A DNA stretch of 64,000 nt, from positions 143,553-207,552 of the forward strand of contig LUVW01000015.1 of assembly GCA_001661515.1 (NCBI GenBank), read 5' to 3'. Below, piece after piece: positions 11,202 to 23,500 of the stretch. The stretch's first letter is position 1. Each line of letters starts with the position of its first letter. The DNA is from Capniomyces stellatus (taxonomy: Eukaryota > Kickxellomycota > Harpellomycetes > Harpellales > Legeriomycetaceae). Made by a program: the position numbers and the translations under genes. The notes below the pieces were generated by a model, which did no database searches, was not told the origin of the DNA, and saw nothing but the letters and a program-made list of their open reading frames with translations.

Positions 11202-12611
11202 CGTCGGAATTGTTCTTATCTCAAGAGTTTGCTTTTGCTCTTTGTAATGCTTTTTTAATTCGAATTCTGGTATAATTTACCCTTAACTCTGTGATGTTTG
11301 AATACTCATGGTTTGAATTGGGCTAAAGAAACAAAAATACAAACCAGCTAATAAAGTAATTAATATCCCATTTTACAGCTTTGTATTTCCCTTCAATTCT
11401 CTATTTTTACCAATCTGTGGGCTAGTTTCATTAGGTTTGTAAGGCATAAAGCCTTGTTCAATTAGCAGCATTTATCTAATTTCACCAGGCTAACTTTAAT
11501 TGGAATGAGCTATTTTTATCGCACACTCTTTGTTTGGGCATTCAAATCAAACGTTAGCAAAATCTCGGTTATTGGTTTAGGCGTTTGGATTCTGCATTAA
11601 TTTTAAATTTAAAATTCAGCACTCCATCAGTCTAACCTCTACTGCAACTTTCAAAAACCCCTTTCAGCTCCAACTGCAACCCCCAAACCTTTAACCTCTT
11701 ATATATCCAGGAACAATAGTTTGACCAAAGATCGTCCCATGTAGCCAAGGGGGGAAAGTCACTTGATCTGATCAACTCTTTTGTTTTTTGTTTTTGCTTT
11801 AACAAAATATTTTTTAGAATCCAATGTTGTATAGCGGAAACCATAATTGGTAATGTTGGATGATATAGATATTCAATAGAATGGGGTTTCACATCATTTT
11901 TTTTCCACAGACTTTGTATTGTAGTTTCTAATGTTATTAGCGTATATTATATTTGTGGTTTCGTCTAATATCTAATACTTCACATCGATCATGTCCAACG
12001 GGGCTTTATTTAGTCCTCGGATATTAAGCCTTAGTCACTGCTCCCAAGTTTTAATATTCGCCCCTAGTATTAAATATATATTGCTACAAAGGGTATGACA
12101 ACTAAGGTACACTAGTAGTATAGCTAACAACAATCGCTGAGTTAATGTAGAGTTGATACAAAAGTAGCTAAATGGGGTCACTAGTATCTAGTATTAAATA
12201 AGGGAATGATATTTTAGTAAATTACAGTATATTAAATCATGAATTGGGGAAAGGTGAGAGTAAGAGTGGCTGCTCTAAAGTATCCAAAAATTATTACTGA
12301 TATCCCATTGGAACAATATAATATGGTATGTTGCATGGGATAGTTGTTGATGTAAGACTTGGATCTTTAGAGGCAATATGCACTTGAAGACAGAGACTCT
12401 ATATAGATACCATACCACAAACTTTTTGAAAAGTAGCATCTTGTTTGTTATTAAAAAAACCAAAAACTCGAAAGATCAGCTATTTCTGTTAATAACAAAC
12501 CTAAAAGAGCAGTTCATCGGCTTGGCCAGCGATAATAACTTGATTATCATATATATATATAACAACCAATAGCCCTGGATAGTTTTGCGGCGGTTTTAAT
12601 CGATTATAACA
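11202..12611. other. Intergenic spacer, no supported gene
   Basis: AT-rich spacer before the GPI-type surface protein. Open stretches inside it are short and unconvincing. An AT dinucleotide run (near 12549-12562) lies about 50 bases before the ATG at 12612 and could serve as a TATA-like element. Confidence 0.5.
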
Positions 12612-14069
12612 ATGAGGTGCTTCGAGCTGTGCATTTTATCACTAGTCCTCAAGTGCCACGGAGGTAGTCAGACAAACTGCGGTGTTGTTTTAAGAAAGCG
12701 CATAATAGGTAGGTTTACCAAAAGCTGGCTGTTTAATGAAATGTAGGAAGTTTAAATTTTGGTATACACATTAGTAAACTGGCTAAATTAAATCTATATA
12801 GCTGGCGGAGATGTAAGCAAGGGCGGGGTAATTCTAGACCAAACTGTTGTGCCTGAAAAGTCAGGCAGTTTTCAAGAACCAGATTTAAATAGAAATATTC
12901 AGCCATTGGACTATCCACTATTCGGAACGGATAAATTAGCCGGCAAAACCCCGATTCCAGTTCGCGATAACAGCCTTGATAACAGCCTTGATAATGCCGT
13001 AGTTCGGTCTAAACAGATTACAGATTGGCTGAATAAACTGACTAGGCCAGTTGAGCCAAATGATGGGGTTCAAGAGCCAAAAGTTGAAAATAAACAATCG
13101 ATTGAAAGGGAGAGCCTTGGCAATCGGGCTCAAGTTAACCAAAGCTTTAAAGAGGACAGAGGTCTTGAAAGTTCCAGAAGTATAAAGCAAGATATGGTAG
13201 CTTTGGGTAGAGAGGGGCCAAGAAGCACAGAGCCTGAGCTGGGTGGCTCTAGAAGTGACGGTAATTTTAAAAGCAGCGATGGTGCCAAAAGTGGCGACGA
13301 CCCCAACAATATATCAAAGAGCAGAATAGTAGATGGTAGTGGTGATAAAGTGACTGTAACTAGCGATAAAAAGCCTTCCAAGGAGGAGAAAGATGAGAAT
13401 AAGGAGAAAGATAAAGGCGTATCTGATAAAGACAATAGTGAAGGTAGCACCAAAGCGAATGTAAGCAGGGAGGATACAGAAAATGAAAGCGAAAAAAACG
13501 ACAACACAGACTATGACGATGAGGAGCTACTGGATGATGAACAGGGGATTCCTGGAAGAATAAAACTGATATCACCGGCAAAAACAATACAGATTCCAAT
13601 GGTTGCAGTAGACGGTGTTATCAAGCTGGAGTGGGAGTATGACGAAAACCTTGTTGTTATACCAAAGAGACTAACGGTAAGCGTGCAGTTCCCCAAAGAC
13701 CCAAATAGCGATCCAAAGAAAAAGCCGTTTGTTTTTACAATAGCACAAAACATCACAGAGGAGATTACGTCATTTGAGTGGGATACGAAGGAGGTAAAAC
13801 CAAAGGGAGTGGGGTTGGCTGAGGGGAAGGGGTACTTTTTGTATATTTACGACAGTGATGTTGGATTTCTAAGAGGCGACTCGCCGCCAGCTGGGAGGTT
13901 GCAAAAGTACTCTCTACAACTGGCGTTTTACGCTTCTAGATATGACCAGACCAACGAGGGTGTGCCAAAGAACTACAACCCAAACTCGGCAAATGCCTCT
14001 AGGCCTATTCTATCAACTACACTATGCACGGCTTTATTATTGATATTATCAAATCTAGTCTCCATTTAA
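12612..14069 (+). CDS. Secreted, probably GPI-anchored surface protein with DUF7137-like domain
   Basis: Two exons (12612-12708 and 12802-14069) join in phase to about 454 residues. The start gives a plausible signal peptide (CFELCILSLVLKCHGG). The middle (about residues 60-230) is a hydrophilic, Ser/Lys/Asp/Glu-rich low-complexity stalk with a NSLDNSLDN repeat and an acidic block (NTDYDDEELLDDE). The C-terminal 180 residues form a compact domain: IKLISPAKTIQIPMVAVDG, a WEYDENL strand, a TSFEWDT strand, YFLYIYDSD, and a GRLQKYSLQLAFY end. That pattern resembles the fungal DUF7137 Ig-like wall-protein domain. The chain ends with small residues then a hydrophobic tail (LCTALLLILSNLVSI), typical of a GPI signal. 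Role in wall or surface is inferred; no enzyme motif is visible. Confidence 0.75.
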
Positions 14070-14450
14070 AACAAGCTATTTTATCTTTATTTGAATAAAC
14101 AAAACAATTACATGTATAACGAGTGATTTTTAAGAAGAACAATTGTAAAAGTGGAAGATATAATTTACAATTAGGAGACAAGACACGAGTTTTGGTTAAA
14201 TGTGTGTGTCAAGTTTTGTAAAGAGATCCATATTTGATACAGATATTTTGATTTGTATTTGTTTGTAATAATTCAGTGATATTTTTTAAAAAAGACAGGA
14301 ACTATTTCCTGAACAAAAAAATTTGACACCAAGAATTTACGCAAAGTAGAAAATCAACTTCATTATAATTAACACAAATTAACTGATGCAAAGGTATGAG
14401 GGTTTAACACAGCGGATAGAGTAGTAAATCCAGATTGAACCAGAATTAGA
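14070..14450. other. Convergent 3' spacer
   Basis: AT-rich spacer shared by the 3' ends of the surface-protein gene (+) and the decarboxylase gene (-). No coding potential. Confidence 0.6.
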
Positions 14451-16931
14451 TTACATGGCGCTAGCATTTAGGACGTTGGGGTCGGATAACGCAAGTTCGG
14501 TGTTGGTTTTAAGAACATCGAGCAGCTCCTGCATGGTTTCTTGGGTTGTGGATGGGGATCCAACTGCAATATGTATTGAAACAACGCCATCAAGAATGCA
14601 GGTGGTAAGGAACACCTTGTTTTCTTTGAGGATGTTGGCGTGCAGTGCGGCGTTGGCACGTACGTGAGCCTGGGAAACAACGTCAGAGTCGGCCGAGGCG
14701 TTCAGTTTGTTGGCAATAGCCTGTTTGGTGATCTGGACAGTCAGCAGCGAAAACGTAACGGGGTAAACAATATCAAAGCGGCCATCAGCAATAAGCTCAG
14801 ATTCAAGCCATTTGGCGTACTTGACGTGTCTTCTGATGTGGTTTCTCAACCCGCGGGCACCAAAGGACCTCAAAACCAGCCACAGCTTCATGGCTCTGAA
14901 ACGACGGCCCAGTGGAAGTTGCCAGTCTTTGTAGTCACGGACCATACCTGAGGAGGATGCTTTGTTTTGGTAATAGTCGCGGTGGATCGAAAGTGCTGCA
15001 GTCAGGTGGTACGAGTTTTTGACGTAAAGCGCTGAGCAATCAAAGTTTGTCAGCAGCCACTTGTGTGCATTAAAGTTGAATGACTGTGCTCTTTCCGAAC
15101 CAGCAATCAGTGGGCGGAACTCGGGACAAACAAGTGCCGAACCTGCATAGGCTGCGTCGACGTGCAACCAGATATCTTCAGACTCGGCTATTTTTGCATT
15201 TATTTTATTTTTGTCATATTAGTTTTAATTTTACTGCTAATAGACCAACACAACGATTCCATATATTTTATTTCATACAGCAACAAGAAAGAAAAAAAGG
15301 GGATAGGCTACTCACTTATGTCTGCAATTCCACTAATGTCGTCAATGGCACCTGTTGCTGTAGTTCCAAATGTTGCTACAACAAAGAATGGAATCAGGCC
15401 TTTTGCCCTGTCCTCCTCAATTGCCGATACAAAGTTTGCCTTGGTCAGGATCTTGTCGCTAGATGTCTTAATTCCTCTGAACCGACATTCAATAATCATA
15501 GATGCCTTTTCGCCCGAAGAGTGTGTCTATTTTAAAACAAAGGTGTTTATGGCAGTATAATTGAGTTCAGTCTCTACTCTTTATTTATATTCTTTTTTGG
15601 ATAAGAGGTAAACTGAATATATCTTACCTGATCAGAACCATAACCAATCAGCCTTGACTTGTAGATAGCCAACTCATCCTCTGTGTGGTTTGGATTCTCC
15701 TCAATATACTTGTCGATGTTTTTGGTACGGGCAGCGAGCATGGCTACAATGATAGCCTCACTTGCAGTACCTTGGATTACACCTCCCCCTGTTCCCGGAG
15801 TACCGTCAGATTTTACTGATAAAAAGTCCTCGTCAAGAGCAATCAGCTTACCAAGCCAATCAAGCGTAATTGTTTCCAGCTCTGTCATTGCTGGTCCATT
15901 AACCCACTATATTAACAATTGTTTGTGTTATACACGCGTTAGAGCTGTGATGGTTTTTAGACTGCGATGGATGTTTTTATGGATGTTATGAACCAAATAC
16001 GAAACAATAAATGCGAAATACCAACCACCAATCACTAATACAATATATATGTTTAGGAATTTATATGCATCGTCTTACACTGAATCCAACTCCGTTAAGC
16101 ATGGCGCTGTACATTTCACCTAGAATTCCAGGGAACGAAGAGTTTGCTGGGTAGTATGCAAAGAATTTACCTATTGAAACGCATTTTAGTTATTTATTTT
16201 TTTGTTAATCGTCTATCTGTACTCGTTATTGCGGCAAAAGCGTTAAAGTAGGGTAAACCGTCATAATTATAATACTATTGTTGATTTTATGATAGTAGTA
16301 GTAGTTGTTGTTGTACCGGATTGCCAATGAGTGACACCTGGCATAATTTTGCTTTCAAAGTCGGCTTGGATTGCATCAAAAGACTCGGGCTCTAGATTAT
16401 ATTAAGAAATTCAATGTTTTGATTTAGTTTTGAGGATTTTTTTATTGTTGCTTTTTTTTCTGGAAAGCATAGCAGGTTATCAGCCATCATAGACATAGTT
16501 CCAAAATAATGAATAAAATAAGAAACAAGTGGTTTGTTGCGTTTACCTTCAGGTGCCTCAGTTGGCAAAAGTTTTGACAAGTAATTTGGCTCGACTTGTG
16601 ACAATGCTATTGTAAAAATATCATGGTAGCAAAGCGTATCTCGACATTATTATTCATGTTCCTTGTAAATGGGTAATCAGAAAGGACAGAATAGCAAAAA
16701 CAAGAACAATATTTAAAATTTAAAAAGTACGGAATAAACCTGTTTAGAATTTATCCGGCTAAATATAAAAGCAATGTTGATATTGATATGGACCACTTGC
16801 AGGGCGCACTTACGCTGGAGTTGGTTGATATTGTCATAGTAGTCGGCAATAAAGTCAACAAGTTCTTTTCCTCGCTTTCTGAATTCCTCAGAGGTCAAGC
16901 CCATAGGTGGGATATCGTCAGTAAAGTCCAT
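14451..16931 (-). CDS. Aromatic-L-amino-acid decarboxylase (group II PLP-dependent)
   Basis: PLP enzyme that removes CO2 from aromatic amino acids (tryptophan, tyrosine or DOPA) to make the matching amine. Seven exons (16931-16814, 16606-16547, 16391-16317, 16170-16079, 15906-15628, 15526-15316, 15187-14451) join in phase to 523 residues, a normal family length. Family motifs appear in order: the N-terminal FRKRGKELVDFIADYY, VEPNYL, HWQSGKFFAYYPANSSFP, GGGVIQGTASEA (PLP phosphate and ring contacts), FVVATFGTTATGAIDD, LHVDAAYAGSA with the PLP-nitrogen Asp, and the PLP-binding lysine in FNFNAHKWLL. No targeting signal, so probably cytosolic. Motifs cannot settle which aromatic substrate is preferred. 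It converges with the surface-protein gene, with a 381-base spacer. I see no linked biosynthetic cluster. Confidence 0.93.
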
Positions 16932-18181
16932 GTTTTGAGTTTGGTTTGGTTTGTTTAATAAACAACGTTCTATGCTTTAAGTTATAATTCTAATATTGGT
17001 GTTCGGACTGATACTGAAACTGGAAAAGAACTCGAGTTGTTTGAGCGGGCTTGTGCTTTTTATATTGTTTTTTTTTTAAAAACCAAAGTTGATTAAAGCT
17101 GAAACTAGTAAAAGTGAGTTTTATTTACTTTATTTGCTTTTTTTACTTTTTTTTTTTTATCATTGAAACAGATTATTTTTTTTCTAATCTATTGCTTTTA
17201 TTTTTTGCTAACTTTTAATGAAACCTACGTTAAAAGTTAAAAATCAAATCGAGTAACCTCACCAATTTCTAAATTCATGAACTTGAAGATTGTTCGAAGC
17301 ATTAAACCGTAAAATCGAATACTTAGCACTCCTTGATTTTCCAGCTTATTACAAGAAAGAATTAATTATCCGAGAAAACCCAAGTATGATCAGGTAATGT
17401 TTGCAAAGAGCTCAAACCCAAATACGCAGTATCAAGTAACCAGCTCAAAGCAAGCAATCCCAAGTTACAAAGTGTTGTCCGATATATTCCTTTATTTTCC
17501 AAAACTACAACCTAGCAGATAAAACAAAAAAAAATAAAAAGGGAGAAAGGCAAAAGCAGAAAATAAAAACGACAAAATAATAAATAATAAATAAAAAAAG
17601 GGGGAATAGTTGTGTAAGCGAATAATACAGCTTGGTACTCTAAATTAGGCGTTATGGCTACTGAAAGGGGGGATTTTATGTAACGGACGTAGACAAAAGT
17701 AGTCGGGATAAAAAAAAAGAAACCTGCATACGCAATTGAACTTATTTAAAAAAAAACACATACACAGCGTAACACTACAAAAAAAAAGCCTCCTCGTCAT
17801 ACTAATCGATAAAAGTAGCGGTTTACTTAAAAACTCTAATCAGATTATAAGTGTAAATGATATTTGTAGTACATATCGAGCATCAATAACATCATGCGAA
17901 AAACTGTATTAAGAAAAGATCGTAGGTTTTAATATAAAAGCATGGCAAATTTGATGAATAATCAACAAAAGTAATCAGATAACAACAGATTTCAAACCAA
18001 TAAAAAAAAGAATTGTAAACAACTATTCTCCAACCAGCATTAGAAAAAAGAAAAAAAACTGTCATTTTAAGAGCAACAAAGTGTAAACAAGTGTAATAAA
18101 TAAAATAGAGCAAATTGGCAAATGTAAAAAAAAAAAATGTAAAGAGGAATTAACAATAAATTAGACTAAAACCAAAGTAGA
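16932..18181. other. Intergenic spacer, A-rich
   Basis: Spacer between the decarboxylase promoter and the 3' end of the Pab2-like gene. It has many A and T runs, especially 17460-18170. Likely holds the decarboxylase promoter and the Pab2-like 3' UTR; no gene seen. Confidence 0.5.
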
Positions 18182-19054
18182 CTAATAAGGGGCAAAATGG
18201 GCACCTCGTCCACGCCCACGGCCTCTAAAGTACGGTCTTCCTCTTGGCATAAAGTATCCTCTAGGAGCAAATCCGCCGCCTCTTCCTCTTCCTCTGGAGT
18301 ATCCAGGAACGTTAGTTCGTTTTTGAGTGACTTTGATTGGCCGTCCGTGAAGCAAGGAGCCTTCATACTGTAGTGCGCCTTGAACGGAAGACTTATCGGA
18401 AAACTCAATGTAGGCAAAACCCTTTGGATGACCAGTGAATTTGTCGCATAGAATTGTTACTCGGTTGATTGTCCCGCAAGCCTGGAAATGTGCTTGAAGC
18501 TCCTCTGGTGTTGAGCTGTAGTCAACATTTCCAATATGCACTGAGCGCGAGTCAATGTCATCTTTAGCATCTAAGTAAACACGTTCAAGTATATATTAGC
18601 TTCGATTTGTGGGGGGGGGGGATGGAATGGATGAATGGTGATTGGGAGGTGGAATAAGCTGTGTGTATTTTTAACTTACGCTCATCAGTGATTGCTTTTG
18701 TGGTTTGGGCTTGCAGTTCACGAAGTTTTGCAGCTTCGTTTTCCATTTCCATCATTTGTCTTTTCAAAGCTGCAAGTTCCTAATTTAAACCAAAAATCAA
18801 ATAAAATCAAAAAAAAAGAGTTTTAAAGTTCAATCTTTAATACAAAAGAACTTTAAATTGACTGAATACCAACAATATAAGGGGGAGAGATAACTTACTG
18901 GATCGTTTACTTCCAAGTCGTCCAAGTTGACAGGGGCAGAGGACAGATTCACATTGACACTTGGTGCTGGAGCACTATAAGTAGCGCCACCCACACTTAG
19001 TGTTTGTCCAGGCAGATCTTGGGTATTTTCGCCATTGATGTTTGCGTTTGACAT
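18182..19054 (-). CDS. PABPN1/Pab2-like nuclear poly(A)-binding protein
   Basis: Single-RRM RNA-binding protein of the PABPN1 (poly(A)-binding protein 2)/Pab2 type, which coats nuclear poly(A) tails and feeds RNA processing or decay. Three exons (19054-18899, 18779-18680, 18570-18182) join in phase to 214 residues. A short N-terminal region is followed by a coiled-coil helix ([18 protein letters not shown]), as in PABPN1. Next comes the RRM with RNP2 (VHIGNV), the family-typical [17 protein letters not shown], and RNP1 (KGFAYIEF). The C-terminus is an Arg/Gly-rich tail (SRGRGRGGG and RGRGRGRG) that is probably arginine-methylated. Order and length match the family well. The main alternative is a close RRM relative such as an Rnp24-like factor. 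Confidence 0.9.
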
Positions 19055-19437
19055 TGTTAAGTTTCTATAAATGTTGCAAAGGATGATCCCGTTATTACAC
19101 TGCAACCACTTGATGACTAGTTTTATTTTAATCTTTGTGTTTAACAACACCAATCCGCTCTACATTGGTAGATTAAAAACAGATTCAACATCCTTCGTGA
19201 TCCACGCGTATATTCGTCATCGCTCTGTTTTGTTTTTGCTTTTGTTTGTCAAGTTGCCTTTTCTGTTTTTAGCATCTGAATCACAAACTTTAAATTGAAC
19301 GATTTCATTCATGGATATAAAAAAGAGTAAAAGAAAAAAAAGAGAGTATTTGTTAATTAATGTTATACGTACCAACCTTTTTATTAATTTATAAATTTAG
19401 TTTTTCTTTTCTTTTTTCTGTTTTGTTTTCTTTTCTG

Positions 19438-19468
<31 letters not shown>

Positions 19469-20597
19469 TCTGCTTTTATATTTTTCCGATTCTTTTGTTT
19501 TCTTTTGTTATTGTTTTTTTTACTTTATTCTTTTTGTTTTCAGCTATATTTCAATCAGAAGCAAGTTATTATTATATTTCCTTTCAATTCAATACGCAAT
19601 AGTGGTTTTAAATGACCATCATCTTACTTGTCCAGTTTTTCGTTTATAGTTTTCGTTCGTGATCTTTACAAGTTTTGGTCTACTAGTGTTTCAGATCTTT
19701 TGAATTTAATCGTCTGGATATATCGATGCAAAAAGCAAAAGTGTGTTTAGTCAAAGGTGTAAAGTATTTTTGGTTAATGTTTAAACAGAAGAAAAAAAAG
19801 CCCAACAACAACAAATTTGTTTTAACTTTTGATCTTTATAATAACACAAGTCGCTTTTTTTATTATGGAATTACGTTTGGTCTTTTTTTTTTTCGTTTTT
19901 TTTAATTTGTTTTTGCTCGAATTTTTCAGACTTGAAAGCAAACTAAAAAGCTTTTTAATTTTGAAAGTTTTGAAACTATTCCTGCCAATAAACAAGTGCA
20001 ATTTAGGTTTGATTGGTGAATGGAATTGTCTTGCTTTAAACACCGATTAACGAAAATAGGAGTAAAATGGATTTAAATGTCTTTTTTTTTTCTTTCTTTC
20101 TTTGCTTTTACTTTGGCAAAATAATGCCAATAGCTAACACCGGAACAAGTTTGATCAAATTAATCTAATTTAATTATTTTTTGGCTAGATGGCCAATTAA
20201 AAGCAGTACAACATTAAATTGACTGAAAAAGAGGAAAAGGAATAAATAACACTTGACAAGACTTTCTCACATTATCAATTACCGTACAAACCCGCGTTGT
20301 AACACCAACAAGCCTGGTGCAAGTGAGAAAAACTTTTTTTTTTCTGATCAGCAACACAGCAAAACAAGACTAGTAAATTAACAACACAACCATGATTAAC
20401 CAAATAATAATATAATAATAAAGGACGGGTAAAACAAAAGAAAGTCAATTAATAATTAGTAGACAAAAGAGCAAGAGATAAAAAATGAAAATAAAGTAGG
20501 TGAGATAAATGCAAAAATATAAAAATAGAGTTTGTATTATCATTTTATTAATAATAAAAAAAGGAAAAGAGAGGGTAGGAAAAGAAAGATAGGGTGA
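19055..20597. other. Intergenic spacer, T-rich with pentanucleotide repeat
   Basis: Spacer upstream of the Pab2-like gene and downstream of exportin-4. It contains long T-rich tracts and a (TTTTG)n run near 19438-19466. Hydrophobic reading frames here are translations of poly(T) and are not credible. Confidence 0.55.
19438..19466. repeat. (TTTTG)n microsatellite
   Basis: About five tandem TTTTG units in a T-rich spacer. Confidence 0.75.
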
Positions 20598-23500
20598 TTA
20601 TTTGACCTTGAGGATAGCACGAACGTTGATTAAAAAGGGGTACAAGATGATTCTTTGTTCAACAAACAGCGAGTTCAAAACATCGACTTGGCATCTGATT
20701 TGGTCTGAATGAGGGGATAAGTTGGAGTTTGAATTAGAGTTTGAGTTTTGATAAAGTTTGAGGAGGTGAGATTTACCGATCAAGTAGTGGACGTTTGAAA
20801 GTTCGCTGATGTGAGTTTGGTAGTCAGAGAAGATAGCGTTGATGCGGGAGCTTTGGTCGGGGGAGGAGGTCATTTTGCTGTAGTGGTTGGAGAGTTTGAA
20901 GAGACAGGAGTGGTTGATGGGTTTGGCGAGTTGGGATAGGTTGGTGGTGGAGGAGTGAAGGGGCCTTGATGGGGATGAGGGTGAGGAAGTTGAGGTTGGC
21001 GAGGTGAGGTCGACAAGGTGAAGCAGGATGATGGAGAGGCCAAGATGGTCGATGACGGATGGGTCACACGAGCTGACGAGGATCATGCCAAGCAGTTTTT
21101 CCAAGTACATTGGAACAGCGCTAAGTAACATTGACTTGAGGGGGCTTGAAGAGCCGCTTGGATCAAGGCAGCCATAAGCAGTGGATGCGTCAAGTGAGTT
21201 TGTGGAGTTGACGGTGTACTTTCTGAAGAACAGATCGTAGATGAGCAGATTCAGTAGCCAAGTGGTGTTGATTAGGATGTGGGGAACGGGGAGGTCAAGG
21301 GCGTTTGAAATAGCAACGATGATGTACTGAGCGTTTACAGCAGACATGTTGATCCAAATGATTCCACCACAAACGTTGGAAATGTCATTTAGCATCAGCA
21401 TGTAAGGGCCAAGAGTGTTTGCAAATGTGAACTGGTGGGTAGGGATTGAAGAGTTGAGGTACTGGATAGAATGAACGAGTAGTGAGACCAAGGAGCTTGA
21501 GGTGTGTTGTTCAGATCTGGTGATTTTGTTGGAGTTGTTGAAGATTTTGTGGATTTGGGTAAAGCTGTTTTGGAAGTTTAGGGTCTGCTGCATGTGCGGC
21601 GAGTGAGTTGGCGAAGGTGGTCTTGAGATGGGCTGCGTCAGCGACAGGTTTGTGGTTAGGTTAGTGTTTGGCCAGATGTTGGCCAAGTTGAGCGATACTT
21701 GGTGTGTGATTTTTATTAGCGTTGAGCTCTGCAGAAATATTATGGCTTCATAGTACGAATGAGTAAGTGGGTCGCTTAAATTCTGTGTCTTTAGGAACAA
21801 GTCCCGTGACTCTGTAAACGAGTGGATCGCCTCCTTGAACGACTCGGAAAACAACGTGATGTTGACGTAAGGGTCGGTGCTGACAAACGGCTGGCTGTTG
21901 GCCTGGACACTCTGGTCGTCAGGACAGTCCACCTCTGTGAACCAAGAAAGCTCAACAAACTTTGCAATCGCCTCCAGCACAAGAAGCAGCTTCAAAACAA
22001 TATCTGGGCTGTTGTAGTGGTTTCTGAACAATAATCTACACGCGTGCAAAAACCGCATCGTTACGTTTGCATGCAGTAGCCAGATCGTGTTTGGCTGCGC
22101 AGACATGAAAATCCCCTCAACGACATCCAGCGCAAACAGCAGATCACACTCCGCCTGCTTCCCCCCCGCCAGCATCCCGCCAGCTGTGTTTGCTGCACTC
22201 TCAAACGCCTTTATAAAGTAATTCTCAAACAGTACTAAAATGTCTCCAACGTACGACTGCGTGTCCAACGTTGTTGTTGATGCTGCTAGCGTGCATATCA
22301 CATACGTAAGGCTCGTTGCCGTTTGCTTTGGCATCTGGGGGAGCGTTGGCACCACCGCACTTATAAACGACCGGTAATTGTCGCAAACAACCAACTGCGC
22401 CTTGATCCTTGGCGACTTTACAAAGGCAAGCAGCATTTCCACAATCTAAAAAAAACATATACAAGTATATATTAATACAGTACAACCAACCCATCTATAC
22501 ATTTTTATATTTACATATTTTGCTTTACTTACTGGTTTGGTGGCTGGCCTGCAATGTTTCCACCGGGTTAGACTGTCGTAGCACAGTCCAAGCAGCCTAG
22601 AAAGAATCTGCGTTCCTCCTCCATCAGCACCAGCCTTGCCAAATGCACCCGAAATAGACAGGCTCATAACCTCATACTCGTTGTCGTCAGGGATAAAATA
22701 GACCGGCCCAATCCGGCACAGAAACTTGTAGATGGTTTCCAGAAGCAAAACGTACCCGTGCATTGGCCCGCTAGGCAGGCTAGAATACTCGGTGTCGGTA
22801 ACTATAAACTCCAGAACACCCAGGATCTGGCAAATCGACCTGACCAGCGGATCAAACTTGATGCTTTCGTTTGACAAGTAGTCGTTTGCAAGCCCTGCTG
22901 TGCTTGCCAGGTACCGCGGGTTACTTGCGCGCTGACCATTCCCGCCTCCCATCTCCAGGCTCTGATCTACCATGTACGTGTTGGACAGCCGCACTGACGA
23001 GTCTATCACATTGCTTGGAATCAAAACATCCTCGCCTTCACTCATGTCCGCTAAAACCGCACCGTATATGTTGATCAGCCAGCACAGCTCTCTAAAACTC
23101 GTCAGGTCGCAGTAGTTACTTTCCGGTGCCTTTATACGCTCTATCCTCTGTGATATCTCCTCTGCAAAGTACTGCAGTGACTCTGCGCTGTCTATACGTG
23201 CCAGAAGCGCCACCGCTGCTATTTGGCTCATGAACGAGTGCTCGTATATCGAGTTTGACCCCGCCTCTTTACTAGTTGATCCTGGGTCTTCACTGTCATC
23301 ATTCCCGTATCCCCCCTCTCCATCCCCATCCCCATCCCCATCACCCTCATCCTCCCCTTCGCTATCCATACCCATGCCTCTCGCCTCGCTAACGCTATGC
23401 AGTCCCAGGTCAAACTGCCCCAGCAGCAGACAAACCTGGATGTAAGACTGGTAAATCGGCCGCGACACTTTTTCTATCCGCGAATAACATGCAAACACAT

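Noticed and set aside
13130..13507. Ser/Leu-rich frame antisense to the GPI-type protein
   Set aside because: Shadow of the hydrophilic stalk; the + strand has signal peptide, domain and GPI signal in one frame.
19360..19602. Phe-rich frames over a (TTTTG)n tract
   Set aside because: Pure low-complexity translation of a microsatellite.
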